DNA from: Prosthecobacter fusiformis
Lineage (GTDB): Bacteria; Verrucomicrobiota; Verrucomicrobiia; Verrucomicrobiales; Verrucomicrobiaceae
Assembly: GCF_004364345.1 (NCBI RefSeq)
Contig: NZ_SOCA01000008.1
Location: 1 to 64,000 of the forward strand
Direction: 5' to 3'
DNA: 64,000 nucleotides
Positions 52,282-61,551 of the stretch are shown in pieces; positions within the stretch are counted from its first letter, which is position 1, and each line of letters begins with the position of its first letter. A program made the translations under genes and the position numbers. The notes below the pieces were generated by a model, which worked only from the letters and a program-made list of their open reading frames with translations, had not been told where the DNA came from and did not search any database.

Positions 52282-52410
52282 GTGGTCTCATAGGATTGCA
52301 TTTTGCCGGAACGCATTGGGAAAAGGGGATCAGATATTCCCTTATCCTGATGCGTCTGTGTATTTTTATGCTGAAAACGGGGCTAGGCTGGCTATATTGG
52401 TCTGCCCCCC

Positions 52411-55400
52411 ATGAAAACAAATGCCTTTAAATCGGCCCATGGCCTAGCCATGCACCGGATCCATCTGTGCAGCACCTTCGGGGCGCTACTTTGCCTGCTC
52501 TTCGCAGGAAACCTTTCCGCCCAGTCCCTCACCTGGGATGCCAATGGCGACACGACCAACGTCATTGATGGTGGCGGCACCTGGAACACCACCAACTACA
52601 ACTGGTGGGATGGCTCTGATAACGTCCAGTGGGATAACGCAGCCAATAACATCGCCATTTTCGGTAACAATACCGTTGTTGGGACCGATGAAGCGACCTC
52701 CACCGTCACCGTCAGCGGCACCGTCAATGCAGGTGGCCTCCGGTTTGCCCGGATTGCAGGCACCTATTCTTACCGCCTCACCGGTGGCACTATCGCCCTC
52801 ACGGATGGGGCTGTGATTCAGGTCGATGACAATACCACGAGCACAAGTACAGCAGGCCGTCTGACCATCAGTTCTTCATTGTCCGGGAACGATATCTCAT
52901 TCACCAAGTCTGGTGGAGGCACTTCTTATACGACTTTAAGCGGGAACAATACTTGGACTGGAACCTTGACCCTGACCAGCGGCGGTGGCGGCAGCTTCCT
53001 CAACATCGGCAACGTGAATTCCGTCAATACCCTCAGTTCCATTGATGTTCAGTCGGGTAATACTTTGGTTCTGGGATACTCGACAGGGGTCTTGAATACC
53101 GCACTCTCCCTGGCAGGAACCGGCATCGGCAATCGCGGAGCTATTCGTTTTGACCGCGTTTATACACTGGACAGCGATATCACCCTGACTGCGAATACCG
53201 GCATCTCCGTCAACAATAACACCATCACTGGTACCATCGCCGGGGATATTGGAGAATCCGGCGGTAGTCGTACCCTCAGCATTAACACGTCAAGCATTAC
53301 TGACGGTGCAACAACAGGTGCCACTATCGTGCTGAGCGGGAACAACACCTTCACCGGCGGCGTTAACCTGACCCGGGGCACTCTGCGGATCGGCAGCACA
53401 GGCGCATTGAACTCGGCCAACCCCAATCTCCTTTCCTTCACCAACAGCGCCGAGCCCAAATCCGTCGTGTTGAACGGATTCTCCGTCGCCGTCAGCGGCC
53501 TTTCCACCTCAGGCACTTTGGGTTCTGTCACCGTGCAGAACATCAGTGCCACGTCTGCCACCCTCACCATCAGTGGCAGCGCCACCAATACCTTCAGCGG
53601 CGTGCTCGCCAATGGCACCGGCGCAGGAACATTGTCGTTACTTAAGACCGGTACGGGCACCCAGATCCTGACGGGGGCCAGCACCTATACAGGGACAACC
53701 ACCGTCGCCGCAGGCACCTTGAATCTGGACTTTAGTGGCACGGGTGCACCCGCAGCCAACATCCTCGGCAGCGGTACCAGCCTGGTCATGAGCGGCGGTA
53801 CCCTCACCCTCACCGGAGGGAGCACCACAGCCAATTCACAGACCGTCAACGGGCTCACAGTCGCCGCTGGTCAGTCCACGATTTCTCTCATCACGAATGC
53901 CACCGCCCAGGACCTTCTGCTCAATTTGGGAACCATTACAGCTCAGGCAGGAGGCACCTTTAATTTCCTTTTGCCTACAGGCACCCAAACAGTCACCAAC
54001 GGCATTCGCACCACCAGCAGCAACGATGCCAGCGGTATCCTTGGCACCTGGGCCACAGTCAATGGCACTGAGTTCGCCACCGTGAATGCCAATGGCAACA
54101 TCGTCGCTTATGACGACTACGACTTAGTCACCGTCCATAGCGCCGGAGCAGGTGCCGTCGGTCCCATCCCCAACGATGCCACCGCCAATATCAAAATCAT
54201 TGATGGTGGCCAAACCGGTAACATCAATCTCGCGGTCGCCACCGGCACCACCGATATCAATACCCTCCTGAAGACGGCGACAGAAGCAGCCACCATTAAC
54301 ATTGGCACCGGCCAGACTCTGCGCCTTGGCGTGGATGGCATCATCCGTCTGGCTCAGGGTGCGGGCAACCTCACCATCGGCAGTTCCAGTGGTAAACTCA
54401 CCGCTGGCGGCACCGGCACGGATACCCCTGGTCGCCTAGTTTTTAACGACTTTGCCTCCACTCAAAACACCACCGTCAATGCCACCATTGTGAACAATGG
54501 CAGCGGTGCCATCAGCGTCGTCAAGAACGGCCCCGGCAGCCTGAACCTCGCCAATGGCAGCACCTACAGCGGTGGCATAGTCATTAACGGCGGCACCGTC
54601 ATCATCGGTGCAGATTCGGCCCTCGGGGCCGTACCCAGCGCCGTGGATGCAGACAATCTCACCTTCAATGGAGGCATCCTCCAAATGACCACAAGCTTCA
54701 ACCTGAATGCCCTGCGTGGCATCACCCTGCTGGAAAACGGCGGCACCATCGATACTGGCACTTTGGCAGGCACTTACAACATGACTTATGATGGAATCAT
54801 CACCGGGTCAGGCCCTCTCATCAAAAAAACCACCTATCCCGCCGGCACCCAGGCCACCACCGTTTCAGGCACTCTGACCCTGACGGGTGCCAATACTTAT
54901 ACAGGAGAAACCATCGTACAGACCGGCATCCTTGTGGTGTCGAATAATCAGGCACTTGGCTCCACGAGTGGAGGCACCGTGGTCGCCACCAATGGCATCC
55001 TGCGTCTGACACCCGGCATTAGAATCACTGGTGAAACCCTCACCATCAACGGGAATGGCAACAATCAAGGAAACCTTCAGGTCCAGGGTGGCGGTGCTGA
55101 ATGGGCAGGCAATATCATCCTCGCCAACAATGCGGCTCGCATCGGCACCGGCACTGGCGGCATCCTGACTATTAGCGGCATCATCCAAAACGGCGCTGGC
55201 ACCAAACTCAACATCAGTGCCCAGAATGGAACCGTCATCTTCACCAACGTCAATACCTACACGGGTTATACCGAGATGATCCGGGGCACTCTCCAACTTG
55301 GCATCGACAACGCCTTGTCCTCCTCCACCGTCCTTTCCCTCTTGACCAACAATATCGTCACGGAAACCGTAGCCGTGGATCTTTACGGATACGACCTGAC

Positions 55401-56361
55401 CGTCGCCGGCTTGCGTCATGATGTTGTCAGCCTAGTGGACAACCTCTCCATCACCAATTCCAGGCAGAATACCGAAACCGAATCCTTTGAATCGACACTC
55501 ACCATCGACCAGCCCCTCAACCACACCTATGCCGGCAAAATCACCGGCAACCTGGCCCTCATCAAGGACGGTGTTGGCACCCTGACATTGACCAACACCT
55601 ACAACTCCACCATGGCCAGTGTCAGCACTTACACCGGCAAAACCACCATCCAGGGCGGCACCCTGGCCCTCTCTGGCCGGGGGAATCTGACGGGCACTCC
55701 CTGGATTCAGGTGGATCAAGGAGCCACCTTCAGCATCTCCGCACGTACCAGTGGGGACTATACCCTCAATAACCAGGTCCTCTCGGGCCGTGGCACCGTC
55801 AATGGACAGCTCATCCTCACCGGTAGCAGTTATCTCAGCCCCGGTGATTCCAGCGGCCTCATCGCCAATGCGGGTGATGGCCTGGGTGAGCTGACCCTCA
55901 ATAACGTCACTCTCACCGGCGGCACGCCTACTGTTCGTGCCCTTCTCGAGCTCGGAGGCACCAGCAGTAATCTCGCCAATAATACCTTTGCTGAACTCTC
56001 CCTGGCAAGTTCCGGCGGTCTCTATGACAGCATCCAGGTCAATGGTGCACTCGCCCTCAATGCAGGCAGCACCATCAAAGTGACCGTGTCGGATTCCTAC
56101 GTCGCCCAGGAAGGGGATGTCTTCAATCTCTTCGACTGGGCCAGCCTCGTTCTTGATGGCGATGGTGCTAACGGCAATGCCCCCTGGACCCTGGCCGATC
56201 TCGACCTCTCCGAAGCCAACGCTGCCCTCAATACCAACTGGTATTTCGCCACCGACCAGTTCCTGCAACACGGCATCATTTACGTCGTCATCCCGGAACC
56301 CTCCCGCGTCCTCTTCCTCCTCTTCGGCCTAACCATCCTAATCCATCGCCGCCGTCGATAA
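52411..56361 (+). CDS. Autotransporter-associated beta-strand repeat protein with PEP-CTERM tail
   Basis: 1316 residues. A long N-terminal signal ('STFGALLCLLFAGNLSAQS') is followed by about 1200 residues of right-handed beta-helix with Gly/Thr/Asn-rich repeats. Typical repeat phrases are 'SGNNTFTGGVNLTRGTLRIGS', 'TLTLTGANTYTGETIVQTG' and 'NGGTVIIGADSALGA', as in the passenger of autotransporter-associated repeats. The C-terminus 'VIPEPSRVLFLLFG..RRRR' is a PEP-CTERM tail: Pro-Glu-Pro, a hydrophobic stretch, then four Arg. It would be sorted by an exosortase, which is not in this window. The role is likely in cell surface or extracellular matrix. Confidence 0.92.
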   Translation: MKTNAFKSAHGLAMHRIHLCSTFGALLCLLFAGNLSAQSLTWDANGDTTNVIDGGGTWNTTNYNWWDGSDNVQWDNAANNIAIFGNNTVVGTDEATSTVTVSGTVNAGGLRFARIAGTYSYRLTGGTIALTDGAVIQVDDNTTSTSTAGRLTISSSLSGNDISFTKSGGGTSYTTLSGNNTWTGTLTLTSGGGGSFLNIGNVNSVNTLSSIDVQSGNTLVLGYSTGVLNTALSLAGTGIGNRGAIRFDRVYTLDSDITLTANTGISVNNNTITGTIAGDIGESGGSRTLSINTSSITDGATTGATIVLSGNNTFTGGVNLTRGTLRIGSTGALNSANPNLLSFTNSAEPKSVVLNGFSVAVSGLSTSGTLGSVTVQNISATSATLTISGSATNTFSGVLANGTGAGTLSLLKTGTGTQILTGASTYTGTTTVAAGTLNLDFSGTGAPAANILGSGTSLVMSGGTLTLTGGSTTANSQTVNGLTVAAGQSTISLITNATAQDLLLNLGTITAQAGGTFNFLLPTGTQTVTNGIRTTSSNDASGILGTWATVNGTEFATVNANGNIVAYDDYDLVTVHSAGAGAVGPIPNDATANIKIIDGGQTGNINLAVATGTTDINTLLKTATEAATINIGTGQTLRLGVDGIIRLAQGAGNLTIGSSSGKLTAGGTGTDTPGRLVFNDFASTQNTTVNATIVNNGSGAISVVKNGPGSLNLANGSTYSGGIVINGGTVIIGADSALGAVPSAVDADNLTFNGGILQMTTSFNLNALRGITLLENGGTIDTGTLAGTYNMTYDGIITGSGPLIKKTTYPAGTQATTVSGTLTLTGANTYTGETIVQTGILVVSNNQALGSTSGGTVVATNGILRLTPGIRITGETLTINGNGNNQGNLQVQGGGAEWAGNIILANNAARIGTGTGGILTISGIIQNGAGTKLNISAQNGTVIFTNVNTYTGYTEMIRGTLQLGIDNALSSSTVLSLLTNNIVTETVAVDLYGYDLTVAGLRHDVVSLVDNLSITNSRQNTETESFESTLTIDQPLNHTYAGKITGNLALIKDGVGTLTLTNTYNSTMASVSTYTGKTTIQGGTLALSGRGNLTGTPWIQVDQGATFSISARTSGDYTLNNQVLSGRGTVNGQLILTGSSYLSPGDSSGLIANAGDGLGELTLNNVTLTGGTPTVRALLELGGTSSNLANNTFAELSLASSGGLYDSIQVNGALALNAGSTIKVTVSDSYVAQEGDVFNLFDWASLVLDGDGANGNAPWTLADLDLSEANAALNTNWYFATDQFLQHGIIYVVIPEPSRVLFLLFGLTILIHRRRR

Positions 56362-56381
56362 GGTCGCAATTCCGTCCGGCG

Positions 56382-56567
56382 CTACTTCAACTTCGCCCGC
56401 CGTTTGGCCTCTTGGATTTCCTCAACCCCGGCACTCTTGAGAGATCCTTTTCCAGTCTTGGCATAAACCGGCTCTGGAGAAAACCGGTCCTGGATCGCCA
56501 GCCCCTCCTTCAGAATCATCTGGGCAAGAGGATGGTTGGCATACTTTGCTTTGAGTGCCGTGTTCAT
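56382..56567 (-). CDS. Small protein of unknown function
   Basis: 61 residues from the ATG at 56567 ('MNTALKAKYANHPLAQMIL'), rich in Lys/Ala with a basic C-terminus 'EAKRRAKLK'. No family or signal is recognised. A longer in-frame reading from 56675 overlaps the end of the next gene. It is minus strand, just past the convergent beta-strand gene. Its composition is normal for coding DNA, but nothing else supports it. Confidence 0.4.
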   Translation of the reverse strand: MNTALKAKYANHPLAQMILKEGLAIQDRFSPEPVYAKTGKGSLKSAGVEEIQEAKRRAKLK

Positions 56568-56656
56568 ACTAAAAATTAACGCCTCCCTGCCAAAAGACCA
56601 CCCGGAGGTTTGTCTCTCCACAAGGAGGCGTGCATCAATGCAAAAAGGTAATCTAC

Positions 56657-58663
56657 TTACTTCGCCTTTTTCCATTCCCAGGCTTCACCAAAGAAACCTG
56701 CATCGGCGATGCCGCCCGGAGCACGCGTGGTCTTCGGCTGTGTCAGGTCCACGATGGCCCAGTCTGGCAGCTTGGCCACCTGGCGGGCGTTGTTCAAGTA
56801 ATCGTATTCACGGTAGGTGAAGCTGCTGTTGATGACCACATAGCGCTTTGGGTTCAGCGGATTGGGATACACCAGCACGGGCGCGTGGGTATTCACATCA
56901 TAGGTCTTGCCATTGGCCACCAGCTTGTCCTTCGTCCATTCGATGGGCAGTTTCGCAATGACTTTCGCCATCACCGCATTGCTCTGTGGATCGCCCCAAA
57001 GCACCAGATTGTTCGCGGCGATGTCCGCATCGCTGATGTCCTTGTCAGCCTTGGACAAGGCATCTCCACGGAACTGGCGACGCCATTCGAAGGCCGCGCG
57101 CTCCATCTCCGCCTTCGACCATGCGCCTACCTTGTCATTCATCGCCTTGCCTGTCGGGGTCACATTCATGAAGCTGTCCATGAAGGCATCGTCAATCGGC
57201 CCGGAAAGACCATGATGCTTGGCCAGTTGGCCCTCTTCCTGCGCGCTCGCCACCTGGGTCCAAGCGCCCTTCACCTGGCGCAAATGCACCTGCCATGAGC
57301 GGTCGGATTTCGGCTTGGCCACACTCAGTTCCTTGCCATCAATCTTCACCACCGGCACATCCAGCACGCTGAACGGGCAATGGCCCGCTGGCATGTCCAG
57401 GGTCAGCGCCGTGACGTTTTCCGTCTTGAGGGTCACCTCTTTTTCACCCGTGATCTTCGCATGCACGCGGGCCTTTTTCCAGCTCTCGCCCAGACCATCC
57501 ACGCTGATCCAGTGCATTTTGTTATACCGCAGGAACCACGTGGTGAAATGAATCTCCTCCGGGGTTCGGTCACGGCCCACCGCTGTGATGTCAGCCAGGC
57601 GGCGCTCAATCTCGATCAGCGAATCCGGATGCATCTTGTGCGCCGTCTGCGGCCCAATGATGTGGATCATCTCGATGTTCTCCGCCTTCAGGTATTTCTC
57701 CATGATGTCGGCGGCCTGCTTCTGCTTATCGATCTCGCCACTGTAGGCAATGGTCGGCGTGTTGAAGAGATTCAGTGCGCTGTCCGTTGCGTTATACCAA
57801 TGCCAGAGAGTCTTTTCATACTCGGGGATGGCGCTGACATCTTCGGTTTGGAAGACCTTCAGGAACTCAGGTGTCTCGGCAAATCCCGCACCTGGGCTGG
57901 CTGCACACCATTTGTCTGAATAGTTCACGGCGAACTGCCAGACGGCCGCGCCTCCCATGCTGAAGCCGCGAATGACCATGCGGTCCTCATCCAGGTTGTA
58001 GAATTTCTTGGAGTGCGCCAAGGCCTCAAGAAGGTCGATTTCACCGGCAAATTTGTTGGCGCAGCAGTAGCGGCCATAGAGATGCAGGACGATGGCATTG
58101 GCAGGAGTCGCCAGCCCGCTTTGCTTGCGCCGCTGATCCACAAAGGCCAGCTCACTCAGCATCTCGCTGCGGCCATGGCACCACACATCCAGCCGCGTGG
58201 CTGCACCGCTGTAGCTTTCTGGAATCACCAGGCCATAAGGCTGGATGGAACCGTCGATCTTGGAGCGATAAGCCCGCACCACCAGGCCCTTTTGTGTCGT
58301 CCAGGGGGTCTTGCCCTCCTTCAGTTGCCCCGCACGCAGTTTGCCTTCCGCCAGCGCTTCCTGGGCTGTCTTTAGCTCCGTCAGTTTATGCACTTCCTGA
58401 TACTTCAGCGCCCAGTCCACGGATTTATAAAAGATCTCCACATCCGGCAGCAGATCCGCCAGCTTCGGATTCTTCGCCTGCGCTTTGGCTGCGGCATCAA
58501 TGGCGCTGCGCAGTTCTTTCAGGCCTTGCTTCAGTGCATCTGCATCCGCCGCAGGCACCTCGACACCCAAAGGCGGCACAGGCCGCACATCGTCTGCCAG
58601 ATTGTCCTTCGGTCCATCGGCCAGGGCCAATGCGGGAATGAGTAAAAGAGGGAGGTATTTCAT
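56657..58663 (-). CDS. Secreted prolyl-oligopeptidase-like hydrolase with C-terminal extension
   Basis: 668 residues from the ATG at 58663, signal peptide 'MKYLPLLLIPALALA'. A central alpha/beta hydrolase has nucleophile S235 in 'VIRGFSMGGAAVWQFA', an Asp in 'YSGEIDKQKQAADIM' and a His near 'GPQTAHKMHPDS'. The C-terminal 250 residues ('DISDADIAANNLVLWGDPQSNAV', 'YVVINSSFTYREYDY') are shared with verrucomicrobial and planctomycete peptidase-like proteins. The ligand is unknown. It is 22 bp after the HslV-like gene on the same strand, so both are likely one transcript. Confidence 0.82.
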   Translation of the reverse strand: MKYLPLLLIPALALADGPKDNLADDVRPVPPLGVEVPAADADALKQGLKELRSAIDAAAKAQAKNPKLADLLPDVEIFYKSVDWALKYQEVHKLTELKTAQEALAEGKLRAGQLKEGKTPWTTQKGLVVRAYRSKIDGSIQPYGLVIPESYSGAATRLDVWCHGRSEMLSELAFVDQRRKQSGLATPANAIVLHLYGRYCCANKFAGEIDLLEALAHSKKFYNLDEDRMVIRGFSMGGAAVWQFAVNYSDKWCAASPGAGFAETPEFLKVFQTEDVSAIPEYEKTLWHWYNATDSALNLFNTPTIAYSGEIDKQKQAADIMEKYLKAENIEMIHIIGPQTAHKMHPDSLIEIERRLADITAVGRDRTPEEIHFTTWFLRYNKMHWISVDGLGESWKKARVHAKITGEKEVTLKTENVTALTLDMPAGHCPFSVLDVPVVKIDGKELSVAKPKSDRSWQVHLRQVKGAWTQVASAQEEGQLAKHHGLSGPIDDAFMDSFMNVTPTGKAMNDKVGAWSKAEMERAAFEWRRQFRGDALSKADKDISDADIAANNLVLWGDPQSNAVMAKVIAKLPIEWTKDKLVANGKTYDVNTHAPVLVYPNPLNPKRYVVINSSFTYREYDYLNNARQVAKLPDWAIVDLTQPKTTRAPGGIADAGFFGEAWEWKKAK

Positions 58664-58685
58664 GGTTGGGGAAAACGGGAGAGGG

Positions 58686-59303
58686 CTACGCTTTACGACG
58701 GGTCTTTTTGGCAGGTTTTGTGGCTTTCGCTGGCACGATGAGATCGCAGCTATGGATTTCAAAAGGAGCACCTGTGGCACTGTCAAACTCGGCTGAGGCT
58801 TGAAGCCCTGCTTTGACGATATCCACCGCGCTCTCACAGTCATCATAGGCCGTATGCATAGCCCCCAGCGCAAAGTCCCGCCCTGAACCCGCCGCCCAGA
58901 ATTTATTAAATTGCTGGGCACTGCGGTAAGAGTATAGGGCGAAGATACCATGAGGATTCGCAATCAAACCATAGAACTGCGTCGTCTCATACTCCTCCCC
59001 CTTGTCCGCCATCGTGGACATGAAGTACTCCGCCTTCATCCAATGATGCGCATGGCGGAAGGTCTCAAAAATCATGTCCGTGGATGAGAAGTCACGCGGC
59101 CGCTCCGGATTAGCAAAGTAGCTGTTCATCACCACTAGGCTGGTGGAGGTGCCCGTCAGCCCCACATAGGTATCCCCGAGCTGGATGATCTTGCTCTTGT
59201 TGACGATGTGATGAGCCTTCTGGCGCAGCGAGCCCAGACAGCTCATGGTATCTGCGCCGATGCAGGCGACTCCGTTCTTTTGGGCGACGACGATGGTGGA
59301 CAT
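58686..59303 (-). CDS. Proteasome-fold (HslV-like) Ntn hydrolase
   Basis: 205 residues from the ATG at 59303. 'MSTIVVAQKNGVACIGADTMS' matches the start of HslV and proteasome beta subunits, where removal of the leader would expose S2/T3 as the nucleophile. 'NKSKIIQLGD' supplies the lysine (K33 position in the family) and 'YVGLTGTSTS' the next strand. The tail ends with a Lys-rich 'KATKPAKKTRRKA'. No HslU ATPase is adjacent. It may be a stand-alone peptidase like Anbu or BPH, or regulated by the hydrolase gene downstream. Confidence 0.78.
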   Translation of the reverse strand: MSTIVVAQKNGVACIGADTMSCLGSLRQKAHHIVNKSKIIQLGDTYVGLTGTSTSLVVMNSYFANPERPRDFSSTDMIFETFRHAHHWMKAEYFMSTMADKGEEYETTQFYGLIANPHGIFALYSYRSAQQFNKFWAAGSGRDFALGAMHTAYDDCESAVDIVKAGLQASAEFDSATGAPFEIHSCDLIVPAKATKPAKKTRRKA

Positions 59304-59429
59304 GATGGGCCGGGAGTGTGGCAGGTCCTGATTTCCGCGCAAGAGCCATCACGGAATGGATCTTGCGCAGAGGTTGACAGAAACCTTACCTCCGAGAAAT
59401 CTGCTACCTCGGTCATCAATAAGCCCGCT

Positions 59430-59810
59430 ATGAACATCCCGGAAGCCAAACTCCAGTCCATTCAGGACCAGGTAAACTCCAAAATCCATTGGGATACTGC
59501 CGAAGACGAAGTGGCAGATTGGCTGGAGGAAAAACATGGCATCGCCGGAGAACTCGCCACTTCCATGATCACCCAGGCCTTGCGTAAGCGCAGGAAGGAA
59601 ATTCGCGAGCGCGCTTTTTATCTCCTCATCTTCTCCGCCGTGGGCATGAGTATTCCCGGCAGTTATCTGGCCATGCAATGGATGACCCGGCGAATCTCCC
59701 TGTTCCTCACGCCCATTGCCGCCGTGGTTTTCCTTATCTGCTTCGCATCCTTCTTGCGAGCCCTTTCCCGTTTACTTTCCGGGCAGACTGACGCCCCGAT
59801 TGATCCATAA
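59430..59810 (+). CDS. Small membrane protein of unknown function
   Basis: 126 residues from the ATG at 59430. A soluble helical head ('DEVADWLEEKHGIAGELATSMITQALRKRRKEIRER') is followed by two transmembrane helices ('AFYLLIFSAVGMSIPGSYLAMQW' and 'SLFLTPIAAVVFLICFASFL'). I recognise no family. It diverges from the proteasome-like gene with a 126-bp gap and is followed by a cytochrome gene 81 bp downstream. Confidence 0.68.
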   Translation: MNIPEAKLQSIQDQVNSKIHWDTAEDEVADWLEEKHGIAGELATSMITQALRKRRKEIRERAFYLLIFSAVGMSIPGSYLAMQWMTRRISLFLTPIAAVVFLICFASFLRALSRLLSGQTDAPIDP

Positions 59811-59891
59811 ACCAGACCTGCCATACCCTGCGCGGATCTTGCGCTGACAAAGAACTCCGTGAGACTTTTCCATCGCGGACGTTTGTTTTCC

Positions 59892-60521
59892 ATGCCCCGC
59901 TTCATCCTCCTTTTCAGCCTCTGCCTGCTGGCCACCAGCAGTCACGCTCAAGAGGACGGAGCAGCACTTTTCAAAACTGTTTGCGCCCAATGCCACGGCC
60001 CTCAAGGCGAGGGGAATGAGGTCCTTAAAACACCCTCCATCGCCAATCTGCCCCACTGGTATGTCGAGCGTCAGCTCACCAATTTCCACGAAGGCAAAAG
60101 AGGCAGCGATGCACAGGCAGACCCTCAGGGTGCCTTGATGGCCGCCATCGCCAAAACCCTGAATCCGGATCAGATCACCGCCGTCGCCAGCCACGTCCAG
60201 TCGCTGACTCTTGTCGTACCGCAGGAGCGCATCCTCGCCGGGGCCGATGTCAAAGCTGGAGGCGAACTCTTCTACGAACGCTGCATGGAATGCCATCGCT
60301 ACAACGCCAGCGGTGAGCAACTCTTCGGCAGCCCGCCCCTCGTTGGCAGGCAGGGCTGGTATTTGCTGGCCCAGCTCAAGAAATTCAAAAGCCTGCACCG
60401 GGGCAATGCCAAGGGGGATGAAAAGGGTGCCAAGATGGTGATGATGACCACGCTATTCGTCGAGGATGAACAGGTGATGAAAAACGTCGTGAGTTACATC
60501 CTGACTTTAAATCCGCCGTGA
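59892..60521 (+). CDS. Dihaem cytochrome c (c4-like)
   Basis: 209 residues from the ATG at 59892, signal peptide 'MPRFILLFSLCLLATSSHA'. Two haem-attachment motifs, C31-x-x-C-H35 ('CAQCH') and C131-x-x-C-H135 ('CMECH'), and Met ligands later. The two-domain layout is that of cytochrome c4-type electron carriers, which serve oxidases in the periplasm. No oxidase gene is nearby. A longer reading from 59859 would place 11 residues before the signal. Confidence 0.93.
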   Translation: MPRFILLFSLCLLATSSHAQEDGAALFKTVCAQCHGPQGEGNEVLKTPSIANLPHWYVERQLTNFHEGKRGSDAQADPQGALMAAIAKTLNPDQITAVASHVQSLTLVVPQERILAGADVKAGGELFYERCMECHRYNASGEQLFGSPPLVGRQGWYLLAQLKKFKSLHRGNAKGDEKGAKMVMMTTLFVEDEQVMKNVVSYILTLNPP

Positions 60522-60618
60522 TCAGCCTGGGGCGCAGGGTGCGGCATAAAAAGACCGAAATGCTCACCGCTACAGGCGATAAATCCGACCCATGCCTACC
60601 CACAGACGTAAAGTGGCC

Positions 60619-61551
60619 ATGCCCAAAATCGCCATCATCGGGGCCGGACTCGCAGGCATCGCCTGCGCGCGCCTTCTGACCCAACGCGGAGCCAGTGTCA
60701 CTGTGTTTGAGAAATCACGTGGCTTTGGCGGCCGCTGTGCCACCAAGCGCTGGCTGGACTGCCGTGTGGACCATGGCGCACAGTATTTCACCATGCGCGA
60801 CGGCGAATTTAAACAGGCCATCGAAGAAGCTTGCGGTGATCAGGTAAGCACGCTCAATGCTCCCCTTTTTCATCGTGAAAGCGGGGAGTCGTCCATCAGC
60901 CCGCGCTATTATCATCGGCTGGGCAATAGCCATCTCTGCCGTGACTTGGCTCAGGGACTGGAGGTGCGATTTGAACAGATCATCGACCAGGTCACACCTG
61001 ATGGATACTGCTGGAAAGTTTTAGGGGAGGCTTTTGACCAAGTTGTCAGCACGGCCCCCCTGCCTCAAACACTCCGGCTTTTGGGGCAGCCGCCGATCCG
61101 CGATTCATACATTCCCTGCCTTGCCTTGCTGCTGATGTATCGTAACCCGCCGCAAGGTCTCACTGCCAAATATTATGGCATGACCAGCAGGCCGGATGAG
61201 GACATCGCCTGGTCTGCATGCGAAAATCACAAGGAGGGTCGGGTCACTCCCGGGCACTCGGTCATGGTGGTTCATGCAGGGGAAAAATTCAGCCGCCAGC
61301 ATCTGGAAGAAGCCCCCGAAGCCTGGTCTGCATTGCTGCGGCAACAGCTTGAGCGCCTGTGGGAAATACCCGCACAAGACTTCCACGCCCAGGCCACCCA
61401 CCGGTGGAAATTTGCCCGCGTAAACGCCCCGGTGTCCCCTCCCATCCTGCCTGCGGGACTTCACTTTTGCGGGGATGCATTGGGTGAATCGCGGGTGGAA
61501 TCCGCATGGTTGCAAGGACGGGCCAAAGCAGATGCGGTGATGGTTTTCTAA
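60619..61551 (+). CDS. FAD-dependent oxidoreductase, renalase-like (COG3380)
   Basis: 310 residues from the ATG at 60619. The dinucleotide motif 'KIAIIGAGLAGIACARLL' is followed by 'VTVFEKSRGFGGRCATKR' and 'RVDHGAQYFTMRD', the COG3380/renalase signature. The C-terminus 'GLHFCGDALGESRVESAWLQG' closes the FAD site. Renalase relatives oxidise abnormal NAD(P)H forms, which may apply here. Its stop touches that of the LacI gene on the other strand, with no gap. Confidence 0.9.
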   Translation: MPKIAIIGAGLAGIACARLLTQRGASVTVFEKSRGFGGRCATKRWLDCRVDHGAQYFTMRDGEFKQAIEEACGDQVSTLNAPLFHRESGESSISPRYYHRLGNSHLCRDLAQGLEVRFEQIIDQVTPDGYCWKVLGEAFDQVVSTAPLPQTLRLLGQPPIRDSYIPCLALLLMYRNPPQGLTAKYYGMTSRPDEDIAWSACENHKEGRVTPGHSVMVVHAGEKFSRQHLEEAPEAWSALLRQQLERLWEIPAQDFHAQATHRWKFARVNAPVSPPILPAGLHFCGDALGESRVESAWLQGRAKADAVMVF

